This document shows positions 17,181 to 25,844 of a DNA stretch of 64,000 nt, piece by piece. Every line of letters begins with the position of its first letter. The stretch's first letter is position 1. Under the pieces are notes generated by a model. The model saw only the letters and a program-made list of their open reading frames with translations, did no database searches and was not told the DNA's origin. The position numbers and the translations under genes were made by a program. Source of the DNA: CAZUYC01 sp964624475 (GTDB taxonomy: Bacteria; Myxococcota_A; UBA9160; SMWR01); assembly GCA_964624475.1 (NCBI GenBank), contig CAZUYC010000085.1:62001-126000 (forward strand), read 5' to 3'.

Positions 17181-18038
17181 CTACTCGAGCCGCTCGAAGA
17201 GCACGTTCACGAAGAGCCCGTTCCCGAGCGCGTTCTCGAGCGCGAGGAGCGCGGCCGCCGCGGCGGTCACGAGCGGCGGGCCGTCCATGCGCCGGCGCGC
17301 GAGGCGGTCGAACCAGAGCGCGCGCAGGCGCAGGTCTGCGCGCTCGGCCGCGAGGCCGAGGGCCGCGCGCGTGAAGAAGACCAGGTGGTGCGCCTCGTGG
17401 GTGCGGCGGGCCGGCTGCGTGAGGCGGCCGCCGGAGAGCCGGTAGGCGAGGCGCCCGAGGGTCGGCAGGAGGCTTCGCTCGTGGATGGTCTGCACGTAGA
17501 TCGCGCCGCCCGGCGCGAGCCTCTCGCGGAGCGCGCCGAGGCACGCGACCGGGTCGGGGAGGTGCTCGAAGACGTCCCAGAGTGTCACGAGATCGAAGGG
17601 GCCGTCGAGCCGGGAGAGCGCGTCCTCTGCATCTCCCGCCACGATCGCGGCGCCGGGGTCGCGCTCCCGCGCGCGCGACGCGCGCCCCGGGTCGAGCTCG
17701 ACCCCCGCGCGCCGGCACGCGGGGAGGCGCTGCGCGAGGTACGCGAGGAAGGCGCCCGTCCCACAGCCCACGTCGAGCACGGAGCCCACGCGCGGGCGAG
17801 CGCCGAGGCGCGCGAAGAGGGCCTCCCACTTCGGGCGATCGGCGTCGTCGTTCCCGAAGTAGTCGCGCGGCTCGAACGAGGTGTGGGCGCCGCGCACGCG
17901 TGCGTCGCTCGACCAGGCGCCGCAACGCGCGCAGCGGAAGAGGCGGTACTCGGGGAGCTCGATCTCCGGTGCGGCCGCCCCCGTGCAGACCGGACAGGCC
18001 GTTCCTCCTTGCGTGGTGAGCTGGACGGCGGAACTCAT
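17181..18038 (-). CDS. Zinc-ribbon class I methyltransferase
   Basis: A 285-residue methyltransferase with an N-terminal zinc ribbon (CPVC near 15-18 and CARC near 36-39), then SAM motif I VLDVGCGTGAF near 87, and DLVTLWDVFEHLPDP near 150. This architecture resembles methyltransferases of cell-surface sugar or lipid pathways. Its ATG overlaps the stop of the upstream membrane-protein gene by 4 bp (ATGA), so the two are translationally coupled. It is cytoplasmic by sequence. The acceptor substrate cannot be deduced. Confidence 0.82.
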   Translation of the reverse strand: MSSAVQLTTQGGTACPVCTGAAAPEIELPEYRLFRCARCGAWSSDARVRGAHTSFEPRDYFGNDDADRPKWEALFARLGARPRVGSVLDVGCGTGAFLAYLAQRLPACRRAGVELDPGRASRARERDPGAAIVAGDAEDALSRLDGPFDLVTLWDVFEHLPDPVACLGALRERLAPGGAIYVQTIHERSLLPTLGRLAYRLSGGRLTQPARRTHEAHHLVFFTRAALGLAAERADLRLRALWFDRLARRRMDGPPLVTAAAAALLALENALGNGLFVNVLFERLE

Positions 18039-19810
18039 CCCGCCGGCTCCGTCTCCTGCCGCTCGAGGCGCGGCCCGCCCGGCGGCAGGGCGTCCACCTC
18101 GATCGCGAAGGCGCTCGCGACCTCCGTCGCGAGCAGCGGGCGCAGGCGCACGTGCCGGCGGCCCGTGCCCCTGGCGAGGCGGCGCGCGATCTTCCCGCCG
18201 AACCAGCCCTTCGGGTCGTGGACCACGATCGTCGTGAAGCCGAGGCCGGCGAGCTCGCGGACGGCGCCGGGCCGGGGAAGCGCGGCGGCGAGCGCCGCGA
18301 CCTTCTCGCGTTCGGGCACGGCGTACGATCCGAAGCACGCGGAGGTCCGACGGTGGTGCCAGGCGCCGGCCAGGATCCGCGGCGGCGCGAAGACCGCGCC
18401 CTCGAGGTTCTCGTAGGGAAGCTCCAGCATCGTCCCGCGGCTCCCCTCCGCCTCGAGCCGCGCGAAGAAGTCGAGGATCTCGGGCTTCGGACGGATCTCC
18501 ATCAGCGCGATGCGCGATCCCTCCGCGCGGCCAGGCAGGGGAACGCCGAGTACCGCGAAGGCCGCGAGCGCCACCAGCGCGGCCGCGGCGGGCGCGGCGA
18601 ATCGCCCCGAGAGCCGCACGCAGGCCGCGACGCCCGGCGCGGCGAGGAGCGAGAGCACGAGCACCACGCCCACGCAGAGCCGCATGACCACGCGCACCGT
18701 GTCGAGTCCGGGCAGGAAGGACGAGAGGATCTGGTAGGGAATGGGAGTCTCGAGGTCGCCCCCGAACGGCGCCAGGATCGTCACGCCGACGGGCCCTCCC
18801 GCGACGAGCGCGACGAGGAAGGCCCCCGCGCAGAGCGCGACGCGCGGGTCGCGCGCGAGCGCCGCGAAACCGAGGCGACGCGGCAGCGCGAGCCCGAGCG
18901 CGGCGAGTCCGACCAGGACCCACCCCGGGAAGAATGGCCGCCCCGGCAGGTAGTCGGGCCAGGGCGCGAAGAAATGGGCGCCTCGCTGGAGGTGCCCCGG
19001 CGCGGAGCCGCGCTCGCCCAGGTACGGACCGAGCACGACGGCCGCCGCGAGGAGCACCGCGCCGGCGACGAAGGCGAGCTGAGCCGGCCGCACCCGGCGC
19101 AGGCCGTACGTTCGCACCAGCCACGTCGCGAGCGGCGGCGCGAGGAAGACGGCGGCGAGCGTCGGGTAGAAGCTCGCCGCGATCTGGAGCCCGCAGGCGA
19201 GCGAGAGCCCGACCGCGTCGCGCCAGCGCCCGAAGGCCAGCAGGCGCCGCGCGAAGAAGAGCGCCAGCGCCGTCCAGCCGATGTCGACCTCGGCCGGGTG
19301 CACGAGGGTGTCGATCCGCAGCGGGTGCAGCGCGAGCAGGAGCCCCGCCGCGATCCCGGCAGCGGGGACGCCGGTCCAGTCCGTGGCGAGCAGGTACATC
19401 GAGAGCGCCGACGCGAGCAGCACCGCCAGGACGGCGACGTTGTAGGTGAGGATCGGCTCGCCGGAGAGGCCGGCCGGCACCGCGAGGAGGCCCATCGTGA
19501 TCATCGGGACGCCGAGGGTCAGCGTCCTCTCGCCGGGCGCGCAGTGCTCCGTGGCGAAGAGGCGCCACGGCTCGCGCACCAGCGTGCGCGCGTGACGGGC
19601 GACGAGCCAGGCCTCGAACGAGACGTCGGCGCGAGCCACCGCTTCCACCCAGGTCGGAACGCGGCCCACGGGCACCACCGCGCGCGGATCCGCGCGCCAG
19701 GCCTCGCCCAACACGATGGCGAGCGCCGCGGCGAAGACGGCTACGGCCGTCGTGTTCCACCGCCACGACCTGAGCCCGGGAGACGCGCTATCGGGAGCGG
19801 CTTCGCGCAC
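18035..19810 (-). CDS. Polytopic membrane protein (GT-C/YfhO-like)
   Basis: A 591-residue protein with about ten predicted membrane helices between residues 20 and 430 and a soluble C-terminal domain of about 150 residues. Early periplasmic loops contain acidic residues (FEAWLVARHARTLVREPWRLF), as in GT-C glycosyltransferases or YfhO-type proteins. The C-terminal domain (GTMLELPYENLEG, GLGFTTIVVHDPKGWFGGKI) resembles the periplasmic domain of such proteins. I infer a lipid-linked sugar transferase or related envelope function. The gene is coupled to the methyltransferase downstream. Confidence 0.6.
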   Translation of the reverse strand: MREAAPDSASPGLRSWRWNTTAVAVFAAALAIVLGEAWRADPRAVVPVGRVPTWVEAVARADVSFEAWLVARHARTLVREPWRLFATEHCAPGERTLTLGVPMITMGLLAVPAGLSGEPILTYNVAVLAVLLASALSMYLLATDWTGVPAAGIAAGLLLALHPLRIDTLVHPAEVDIGWTALALFFARRLLAFGRWRDAVGLSLACGLQIAASFYPTLAAVFLAPPLATWLVRTYGLRRVRPAQLAFVAGAVLLAAAVVLGPYLGERGSAPGHLQRGAHFFAPWPDYLPGRPFFPGWVLVGLAALGLALPRRLGFAALARDPRVALCAGAFLVALVAGGPVGVTILAPFGGDLETPIPYQILSSFLPGLDTVRVVMRLCVGVVLVLSLLAAPGVAACVRLSGRFAAPAAAALVALAAFAVLGVPLPGRAEGSRIALMEIRPKPEILDFFARLEAEGSRGTMLELPYENLEGAVFAPPRILAGAWHHRRTSACFGSYAVPEREKVAALAAALPRPGAVRELAGLGFTTIVVHDPKGWFGGKIARRLARGTGRRHVRLRPLLATEVASAFAIEVDALPPGGPRLERQETEPAG

Positions 19811-19852
19811 GCGCGCGAAACATAGCCGCGGGTCGGCCCCCGCGAAGCTCGT

Positions 19853-22045
19853 TCACGCGTGCCCCGCTGGCGCCTCCGCCCCGAGGCGGCGCAGCCGCAC
19901 CGGGACGCCGTTCAGGATCGACTGCCCCACGACGGACTCGACCTCGCGGTCGTCCGTCCAGTCGTTGATCGAGACGCCGGGGTGGCGGCCGGCGACGCGC
20001 TGCCAGCGCGCGCTCTCGCGGTGGCCCCAGCCGTGCGGGAGACTCACGATCCCGGGAGCCACCTCCTCGGTCACGCACACGCGGACGGGGCCCGCGTGCA
20101 CGCGGCTCTCGAGCAGGGCCTCCTCCGCGTCGCGCAGCTGGCTCCGCTCCGCGTCCTTCGGGTTCACGTAGAGCAGACAGCGCTCGCGACCCGAGGCGAG
20201 CGAGGGCAGGTTGTGCATCCAGGAGTTGTTGGTGCGCACCTCGCGCCGGCCGATCAGGAGCAGGCCGTCGGCGGGGAGCGCCTGCGGGAGCTCGGCGACC
20301 AGCGCATCGAGGGCGGCCACGAGCGGAGCAGCGTCGAGGTGCACGCGGCCGTCGCGGTGGTAGAGGCGGCGCGCGACGCCGGGCTCGAGCGGGCCGAAGT
20401 CCACGCCGTGCGGGTGCCTGGCTTCGAGCGTGCGGAAGCGGAGACGGCGCCGCCAGGGGAGGAAGCGGTCGCCGTGGACGCCCGTGCGGAGCAGGAGCTC
20501 CGCCAGCTTCGTCGGCGAGTAGCGCCAGCCGAAGCGGCCGAGCACGCGCAGCACGGCGTCCACGGCGGGCGTCCCGGTGGGCCCGCCGCCGAGGCGCTCC
20601 GCGAGCTCGAGCAGGATCTCCCAGTCGTGGCGCTCGCCCGCGGGCTTCTCGACGACGGCCGGGGAGTAGCGGAGCGTGTTGCGCACGGCGAACGTCGAGA
20701 AGAGCAGGTCCACGTGGTCCTCGGCGAGCGCCCACGCGGGCGGGAGGATCAGGTCCGCGTGGCGCGTCGTCTCGTTCACGTAGAGGTCGATCGAGACCAT
20801 GAACTCGAGTCGGCCGAGCGCCGCGGCCAGGCGGCGCCCGTTCGGCGTCGAGAGCACGGGGTTCCCGGCGTAGGTCACGAGCGCGCGCACCTGGCCCGGG
20901 CCCGGCGTCTCCATCTCCTCGGCGAGGCAGGCGGCCGGCAGGTCTCCGAGCGTCTCGGGGAGCTTGCGCACGCGGCTTCGCCAGCGGCCGTGGCCGTCCA
21001 TCCCGGGGAGGCGGAGCACGCGCGCCGGGTCGATCGCGGGGCTCGGGAACATGGCGCCGCCGACCGCGCCGAAGCGGCCGGCGGCGATGTTCAGGAGGTC
21101 CGTCGCGAAGGTCCCGAGCGTCCCCGTGCGGCTGTTGCAGACGCCGACGCGCGAGTAGGCGACCGAGCTCGGCGCGTCGGCGAACTCGAGCGCGAGGCGC
21201 TCGATCACGGCCGCGGGGATCCCCGTGTGGCGCGCGGCGTCCTCGCGCCACAGCCGCGCGATCCGGGCCAGGATCGCGTCCCAGCCCCGGACTTGCCTCG
21301 CCAGCGCCTCGCGGTCGACGCGCCCGCGCAGGGCCAGCACTCCCACCATCGCGAGGAGCAGCACCGCGTCGGTGCCCGGCCGGATCGGGATCCACTCGTC
21401 GGCCTCGCGCGCGGTCTCGGTGCGGCGCGGGTCGACGACCACGATCTTCCCGCCGCGCTCGCGGATGGCGCGCAGCCGCGCGCGCATGTTCGGAGCCGAG
21501 AGGACGCTCCCGTTCGAGACGATCGGGTTCGCGCCGAGGCAGAGCAGGTGATCGGTGCGGTCGACATCCGGGATCGGCGTCGCGAAGGAGTTCCCGTAGA
21601 GATGGTACGAGGTGGCGAAGCGCGGGCTCGTGTCCTGCGAGCCGGCGCTGTAGGCGTTGCGCGTGCCGAGCGCCTTCGCGAAGGCGGCGCGCAGCAGGAT
21701 CGCCCCGTGGTTGTGCACCAGCGGATTGCCCATGTAGAGGGCGACGGCGTCCGCGCCGTGGCGGCTGCGGATCTCGCGCAGGTGGCGGGCGGCCAGCGCG
21801 AAGGCCTCCTGCCAGCCGATCGGCTCGAAGTCGCCCGACGCCTTCCGCCGCACCGGCGTGCGCAGGCGGTCCGGGTCGTGATGCACCTCGGCGATCGCGA
21901 TCCCCTTCGGGCAGACATAGCCCTGCGAGAAGACGTCGTCGGGATCCGGGCGCACCGAGAGGATCCGGTCACCTTCCACCTCGAAGCGAAGCCCGCAGCC
22001 GGCCTCGCAGAGCGTGCAGGCACGGTTCACGGTCCGGATCGTCAT
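19853..22045 (-). CDS. Molybdopterin-dependent oxidoreductase with N-terminal [4Fe-4S] motif
   Basis: A 730-residue bis-MGD (DMSO-reductase superfamily) enzyme. The N-terminal iron-sulfur ligands are C10, C13, C17 and C45 (CTLCEAGC, then GYVCPKG). The pterin-binding regions (LCLGANPIVSNGS, VVDPRRTETAREADEW, RPGTDAVLL, TYAGNPVLSTPN) and a C-terminal molydopterin-dinucleotide-binding domain (SLPHGWGHRESARW) follow. Around the expected metal-ligand position the sequence is AYSAGSQDTSPRF, with no Cys, so Ser or Asp may ligate Mo/W. It has no Tat signal and is predicted to be cytoplasmic. The substrate is unknown; no electron-transfer subunit lies adjacent. Confidence 0.88.
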   Translation of the reverse strand: MTIRTVNRACTLCEAGCGLRFEVEGDRILSVRPDPDDVFSQGYVCPKGIAIAEVHHDPDRLRTPVRRKASGDFEPIGWQEAFALAARHLREIRSRHGADAVALYMGNPLVHNHGAILLRAAFAKALGTRNAYSAGSQDTSPRFATSYHLYGNSFATPIPDVDRTDHLLCLGANPIVSNGSVLSAPNMRARLRAIRERGGKIVVVDPRRTETAREADEWIPIRPGTDAVLLLAMVGVLALRGRVDREALARQVRGWDAILARIARLWREDAARHTGIPAAVIERLALEFADAPSSVAYSRVGVCNSRTGTLGTFATDLLNIAAGRFGAVGGAMFPSPAIDPARVLRLPGMDGHGRWRSRVRKLPETLGDLPAACLAEEMETPGPGQVRALVTYAGNPVLSTPNGRRLAAALGRLEFMVSIDLYVNETTRHADLILPPAWALAEDHVDLLFSTFAVRNTLRYSPAVVEKPAGERHDWEILLELAERLGGGPTGTPAVDAVLRVLGRFGWRYSPTKLAELLLRTGVHGDRFLPWRRRLRFRTLEARHPHGVDFGPLEPGVARRLYHRDGRVHLDAAPLVAALDALVAELPQALPADGLLLIGRREVRTNNSWMHNLPSLASGRERCLLYVNPKDAERSQLRDAEEALLESRVHAGPVRVCVTEEVAPGIVSLPHGWGHRESARWQRVAGRHPGVSINDWTDDREVESVVGQSILNGVPVRLRRLGAEAPAGHA

Positions 22046-22152
22046 GCGCCCTCCTCGCGGAGGCTGTGCAGGAGCGCCGCCAGCTTACCTCCTCCGCGTT
22101 CCCCGCCAAGGCCTCGAGCTCGATCGAGGTGTCCGGGAAGATCGGGAGGAGA

Positions 22153-23835
22153 CTACGGCAGGAGACAGGGGACGGAGCCGGCGCAGTCGCGGCCCGAGGG
22201 CCCGGGCGCGCCGCCGAAGTGCCTTCCGAGCGGCAGCAGGTCCTGCCCGCCGATCACGCCGTCGGCGTTGCTGTCGATCGAGGGCGCGTACTCGGGGTCG
22301 CCGGCACGCGTGTCGAACGCCGGCCCGAACGCCAGCAGGTCCGACCCTCCGACGACGCCGTCGTTCGTGTAGTCGGGGTCGCAGGCGTTGCCGTAGCCGT
22401 CGAAATCGCTGTCCACCTGGCGGGGATCCGGCGCCGCGACGCAGTCGTCCAGGGCATCGCAGACGCCGTCGCCGTCGCCGTCGGGAGTCTCGCAGGCGGA
22501 GCAGGGGGAGGTTCCCGCGCAGGTCAGGCCCGAGGGGCCGGGCGGGCCGCCGAAGTGCCGCAGCAGGAGCTCCATCTCCCCGCTCCCGATCGCCCCGTCG
22601 CCCTCGGCGTCGTACGCGGGTTCGTACCCGGGGTCGCTGTAGGTGCGCAGGAGGCGCGCGGCGAGCTGGGTCAGGTCGCCGCCGCCGACGACGCCGTCGC
22701 CGTCGTAGTCGGGGTCGCAGGCGTTGCCGAAGCCGTCGAAGTCGCTGTCGAGCTGCCAGGGGTCGGGCGCGGCGGAACAGACGTCGACCTCGTCGCAGAC
22801 CCCGTCGGCGTCGGGGTCTCCGCAGCCGACGCCGCTCCGCACCGTGAACTCGTCGATCACGTTCCCGTCGACGTTCTTGAAGTAGAAGCGCGCGAGGCGC
22901 GGATCGCCGTTCACGTGGAAGACGCCGAAGAGGGCTCCGTGGGTCGCACCCTGGGTCGTGGTATAGACGCTGGCGAACCAGTCGCCGAAGACCTCCTGGT
23001 TCCGGAGGCCCCTGCCCCCCGTGCCCGCGACGAAGGCGAAGCTCCGGCCTTCGTCTTCGACGGTCGCCGCGTCGTCGGCCGTGAGCATCAGCGGCTGCTC
23101 GGTGCTCGCCACGGTCTGCTGCTGCATGCTGGAGAGCAGATGCGTGCGCGAGTAGGAGTGCTCGTGCCCCGCGGCCATGATCGCGCCGGCGCGCCGCGAT
23201 TCCTCGTAGACCCCCCAACCCACCTCGTCCGACTTTCCGCCCGCCTGCATCAGGTGCTGGTTCTTGTGCCAGCTGCTGATCCGCCAGGCGGCGTCACTGC
23301 CTGCGAATGCGTCGCGGATGTAGACATCGTGGAGACCGTTCCCGGCGCCGAAGACCCCCGGCGCCGTCATCACGAAGTGGATTCCCATCCAGGTGAAGCT
23401 CGACGTGACTCCGAGGTCGCCGCTCCACGGAATGGCGAGGCGGAGCATCCGATCCTGGAGGTAGGTCTGGTATCCGTTGACCGAGTAGTAGCGCGCCTTG
23501 TCGTGGTTCCCGGCGGAGGCGAAATAGGGGAAGTCCGGGCCGAAGATCGAGGTGTTGATCGCGTCCCAGACCGCCGGGGCGTCGCCGTAGTCGAAGTCGC
23601 CGCTGTGCACCACGGCGTGGGCGCCCTCGGCGGCGATCAGCTCGAGCACGCGGATGGCGTTGGCGCCGCTGCCCTGATCGCCGATGAAGGCCACCTTGAG
23701 CTCTTGCGGCGGCGCCTCCGCCCCGGCGCCGGCGGCCGCGAGGGCGAGCAGCGGCATCGAGATGCGCGCGATCGCGCAAAGCCGAACGGAGTGCGCGCGG
23801 GCCCGACGGCGCCCGACGGAGTAACACCTCGACAT
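22153..23835 (-). CDS. Secreted calcineurin-like metallophosphatase with tandem calcium-repeat modules
   Basis: A 560-residue protein with an N-terminal signal (up to about residue 40; a start at Met27 is also possible). The metallophosphoesterase core has IGDQGSG (51-57), HSGDFDYGD (77-85), GNHD (109-112), a lone His near 190 and GHEHSYSR (223-230): all metal ligands are present. After residue 335 come two tandem units of thrombospondin type 3 plus dockerin-like EF-hands (DxDGDGVVGGGDL), each closing with FGG(P/A)PGPSG and a two-Cys tail. The protein is predicted to be extracellular. The same C-terminal signature ends the sulfatase at 1240, suggesting a common surface-attachment route. Confidence 0.85.
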   Translation of the reverse strand: MSRCYSVGRRRARAHSVRLCAIARISMPLLALAAAGAGAEAPPQELKVAFIGDQGSGANAIRVLELIAAEGAHAVVHSGDFDYGDAPAVWDAINTSIFGPDFPYFASAGNHDKARYYSVNGYQTYLQDRMLRLAIPWSGDLGVTSSFTWMGIHFVMTAPGVFGAGNGLHDVYIRDAFAGSDAAWRISSWHKNQHLMQAGGKSDEVGWGVYEESRRAGAIMAAGHEHSYSRTHLLSSMQQQTVASTEQPLMLTADDAATVEDEGRSFAFVAGTGGRGLRNQEVFGDWFASVYTTTQGATHGALFGVFHVNGDPRLARFYFKNVDGNVIDEFTVRSGVGCGDPDADGVCDEVDVCSAAPDPWQLDSDFDGFGNACDPDYDGDGVVGGGDLTQLAARLLRTYSDPGYEPAYDAEGDGAIGSGEMELLLRHFGGPPGPSGLTCAGTSPCSACETPDGDGDGVCDALDDCVAAPDPRQVDSDFDGYGNACDPDYTNDGVVGGSDLLAFGPAFDTRAGDPEYAPSIDSNADGVIGGQDLLPLGRHFGGAPGPSGRDCAGSVPCLLP

Positions 23836-23940
23836 GTCGGCGCCATTCTACACACCGGTGGGGGCGAGCGACACTGTCGAGAGGCAGCTCGCTTCGGAGT
23901 GCACCGGGCGCGCACGCAAACTTTGCGCAGCGCGCATCGG

Positions 23941-24783
23941 CTACGCGGGCGGCCCGCCCGGCGCGACGCCCGCGACGAGCCCGGCGTCGAGCCAGCCGGC
24001 GAGGAGGCCCGCCGCGAGGGCGGGAGCTGCTTCGTCCCCCTGGGGCCTCGCGACCCGCTCGCACACGGCGCCGAAGAGCTCGCCGGCGAGGGCGGCCGCC
24101 AGACACTCCGCCTCGATCGGGGCCGCCGGGCGGTGGAGCACGCGTTCGTCGCGCCGCCAGACGCAGACCGCGTGCTCGGCGGCCGCGATCTCCGGCGGCG
24201 GCTCGCCTCGCTCGTTCGCGGCCCACAGGCGCTCCACGGGCCAGGCGAGCCGGAGCAGGCGCAGGGACGGAGCGAAGCGGAGCCGCAGCCCCGCCCAGCG
24301 CTCCGACGGAACGCGCGCCAGCGCGTCGCGCCCGAGGACCGGCGCGTCCGCCGCGTCGAAGGCGTCGAGCCGCGCGCTCTCGAGCTCGGCGAGGTCGGCC
24401 GCGAACGGCGCGCGCCGGCGGAAGGGAGCGCCGCCGGAGTCCCGCGCGAGGAAGCCCGGGAGCGCGTCGCCGACCCGGCGGATCGAGGGGTGCCGCGGCG
24501 GATGCCAGATCAGGTAGGCGGTCGCGAGGTCGTGGAAGAGCGCCGCGCCGAGGCTCGCGCGCAGCGCCGGGAAGGACTCCGCGAGGACGTCGCGGATGCG
24601 GCCGAAGTAGGCGTTCGCGTAGATCTCGAGGCGCTCCACGCCCGGCACGCCCCGCGCGCCGCGCAGGAGCGCCTCGCTCGCGCGACGCTCTTCAGGCTCC
24701 GCCGAGGCCAGCGCGGCCGCGACGCCGGCGGGCGCCGCGACGAGGGCGCGCAGGCGGCGCTGCGCCTCAGCGAGCGGCGGCAT
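23941..24783 (-). CDS. bufC: BufC-like DUF2063 partner of the bufferin maturase
   Basis: A 280-residue protein whose N-terminal domain (about 1-105) matches HvfC/BufC: LRALVAAP at the start, then GVERLEIYANAYFGRIRDVLAESFPALRASLG and WHPPRHPSIRRVGDALPGFL. In known bufferin systems this protein recruits the precursor and assists the DUF692 iron enzyme in oxidising Cys residues. The ATG at 24783 lies inside the end of the DUF692 gene (17-bp overlap), implying translational coupling. A longer reading from 24843 is encoded by the dispersed repeat and was rejected. The C-terminal region (110-280) is less conserved, as usual for this family. Confidence 0.83.
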   Translation of the reverse strand: MPPLAEAQRRLRALVAAPAGVAAALASAEPEERRASEALLRGARGVPGVERLEIYANAYFGRIRDVLAESFPALRASLGAALFHDLATAYLIWHPPRHPSIRRVGDALPGFLARDSGGAPFRRRAPFAADLAELESARLDAFDAADAPVLGRDALARVPSERWAGLRLRFAPSLRLLRLAWPVERLWAANERGEPPPEIAAAEHAVCVWRRDERVLHRPAAPIEAECLAAALAGELFGAVCERVARPQGDEAAPALAAGLLAGWLDAGLVAGVAPGGPPA

Positions 24784-25780
24784 CTTCTCCGCCTCCGCTC
24801 GCCTGCGGCTCGCTGCGCGCAGGTCCTGGGACGCTGCGTCCAACCGCCTGGCTGTGCGCGTCTCCGCTCGCCTGGGCCGAGCTCCACCGGAGCTCCGGCC
24901 CGCTGCGCGCTTCGCTTGCGGTCGTCTCCGGTCCGAAGAGGCGCTCCAGGATGGCGCGGGCGCGCAGCGCCTCGCGCTCGAGCTCGCAGAAGTCCGGGAT
25001 GCGGTCGTCCCACTCGATCAGCGTCGAGACCGGGCCGAGCCTGGAGAGCGCGTGCTCGTAGAGGCGCCAGACCTCGTCGCGCACCGGGTGGTCGTGCGTG
25101 TCGACGAGCAGCGCTCCGGCCTCGCTGTGGCCGGCGAGGTGGATCTGGAAGACGCGCTCGGGCGGGATCGCGTCGAGGTAGGCCTTCGCGTCGAAGCCGT
25201 GGTTGTGCGCGCTCACGTAGACGTTGTTCACGTCGAGGAGGATCCCGCAGTCGGCCGCCTGCGCGACCGCGGCCAGGAACTCCCACTCGGGGAGCGCGTC
25301 GGCCGCGAAGGCGACGTAGGAGGAGACGTTCTCGATCGCGATGCGCCGGCCGAGGCGCTCCTGCACGCGCGCGATGCGGGAGGCCACGTGCCGGAGCGCT
25401 TCCTCCGTGAACGGAAGCGGGAGGAGATCGTGGAGCTGGTGGCCGTCGACCCCGGTCCAGCACAGGTGGTCCGAGACGATGGCGGCGTCGCAGCGCCGCG
25501 CGAGCGCGGCCAGCGCATCGAGGTAGCGCGCATCGAGCGGGTCGACGGAGCCGAGGTTCAGCGAGACGCCGTGGAGCGCCACCGGCGCGAGGCTCCGCAC
25601 CGCGTCGAGGACGCGCAGTGGCCGCCCGCCCTCGACCATGAAGTTCTCGGAGATCGCCTCGAACCAGTCGACCCGGAGCGCGCCGCGCGCTCCCCGCGCG
25701 AGGATCTCCTCCTGGTGGGGCGGCCGGAGCCCCACGCCCACGCCCAGGTAGGGCGCCTCGGTGGGTCGCGCGCAGCGCAC
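24767..25780 (-). CDS. bufB: DUF692 multinuclear non-heme iron enzyme, bufferin maturase
   Basis: A 337-residue TIM-barrel protein of the MNIO (DUF692) family. Conserved metal-site segments are all present: EAISENFMVEGG, HGVSLNLGS, SDHLCWTG, IENVSSY, LDVNNVYVSAHNHG, QIHLAGH and DTHDHPV. Members such as MbnB and BufB use two or three irons and O2 to convert peptide Cys residues to heterocycles. The start is a GTG at 25780, which places GVGVGLRPPH at the family's normal N-terminus; no strong ribosome site precedes it, so expression may depend on coupling or on the hairpin upstream. The family domain ends near residue 283. The last 50-odd residues (SEARSGPELRW to SEPQASGGGED) are encoded by dispersed repeats and are atypical. 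Confidence 0.9.
   Translation of the reverse strand: MRCARPTEAPYLGVGVGLRPPHQEEILARGARGALRVDWFEAISENFMVEGGRPLRVLDAVRSLAPVALHGVSLNLGSVDPLDARYLDALAALARRCDAAIVSDHLCWTGVDGHQLHDLLPLPFTEEALRHVASRIARVQERLGRRIAIENVSSYVAFAADALPEWEFLAAVAQAADCGILLDVNNVYVSAHNHGFDAKAYLDAIPPERVFQIHLAGHSEAGALLVDTHDHPVRDEVWRLYEHALSRLGPVSTLIEWDDRIPDFCELEREALRARAILERLFGPETTASEARSGPELRWSSAQASGDAHSQAVGRSVPGPARSEPQASGGGEDAAAR
24793..24901. repeat. Dispersed repeat copies 4 and 5 with hairpin (inside bufB 3' end)
   Basis: 24793-24817 repeats the 25-bp element exactly. 24862-24874 starts a second, truncated copy joined to the hairpin at 24874-24901 (GGGCCGAGCTCC, 3-base loop, GGAGCTCCGGCCC), the same arrangement as at 14297-14349. 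Here the elements are translated as the C-terminal tail of the DUF692 protein and lie just upstream of the bufC start. Confidence 0.72.
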
Positions 25781-25793
25781 GCCGTGGAACGGT

Positions 25794-25834
25794 CGGGCGG
25801 GCGCGCGCGCGGGGTGGTCGCGCGCGCCCGCCCG
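25794..25834 (-). promoter_or_regulatory. Perfect 16-bp stem-loop between bufA and bufB
   Basis: 25794-25809 and 25819-25834 are exact reverse complements (16 GC pairs) around a 9-base loop. The stem begins 10 bases after the bufA stop codon in the transcript and ends 13 bases before the bufB GTG. No U-tract follows, so it is more likely an mRNA-stabilising or attenuating element than a full terminator. It could allow excess precursor over enzyme. Confidence 0.75.
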
Positions 25835-25844
25835 GCACCGGCCC

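Noticed and set aside
25794..25834. Rho-independent terminator between bufA and bufB
   Set aside because: The stem is perfect but no U-rich run follows on the transcript; bufB must also be transcribed.
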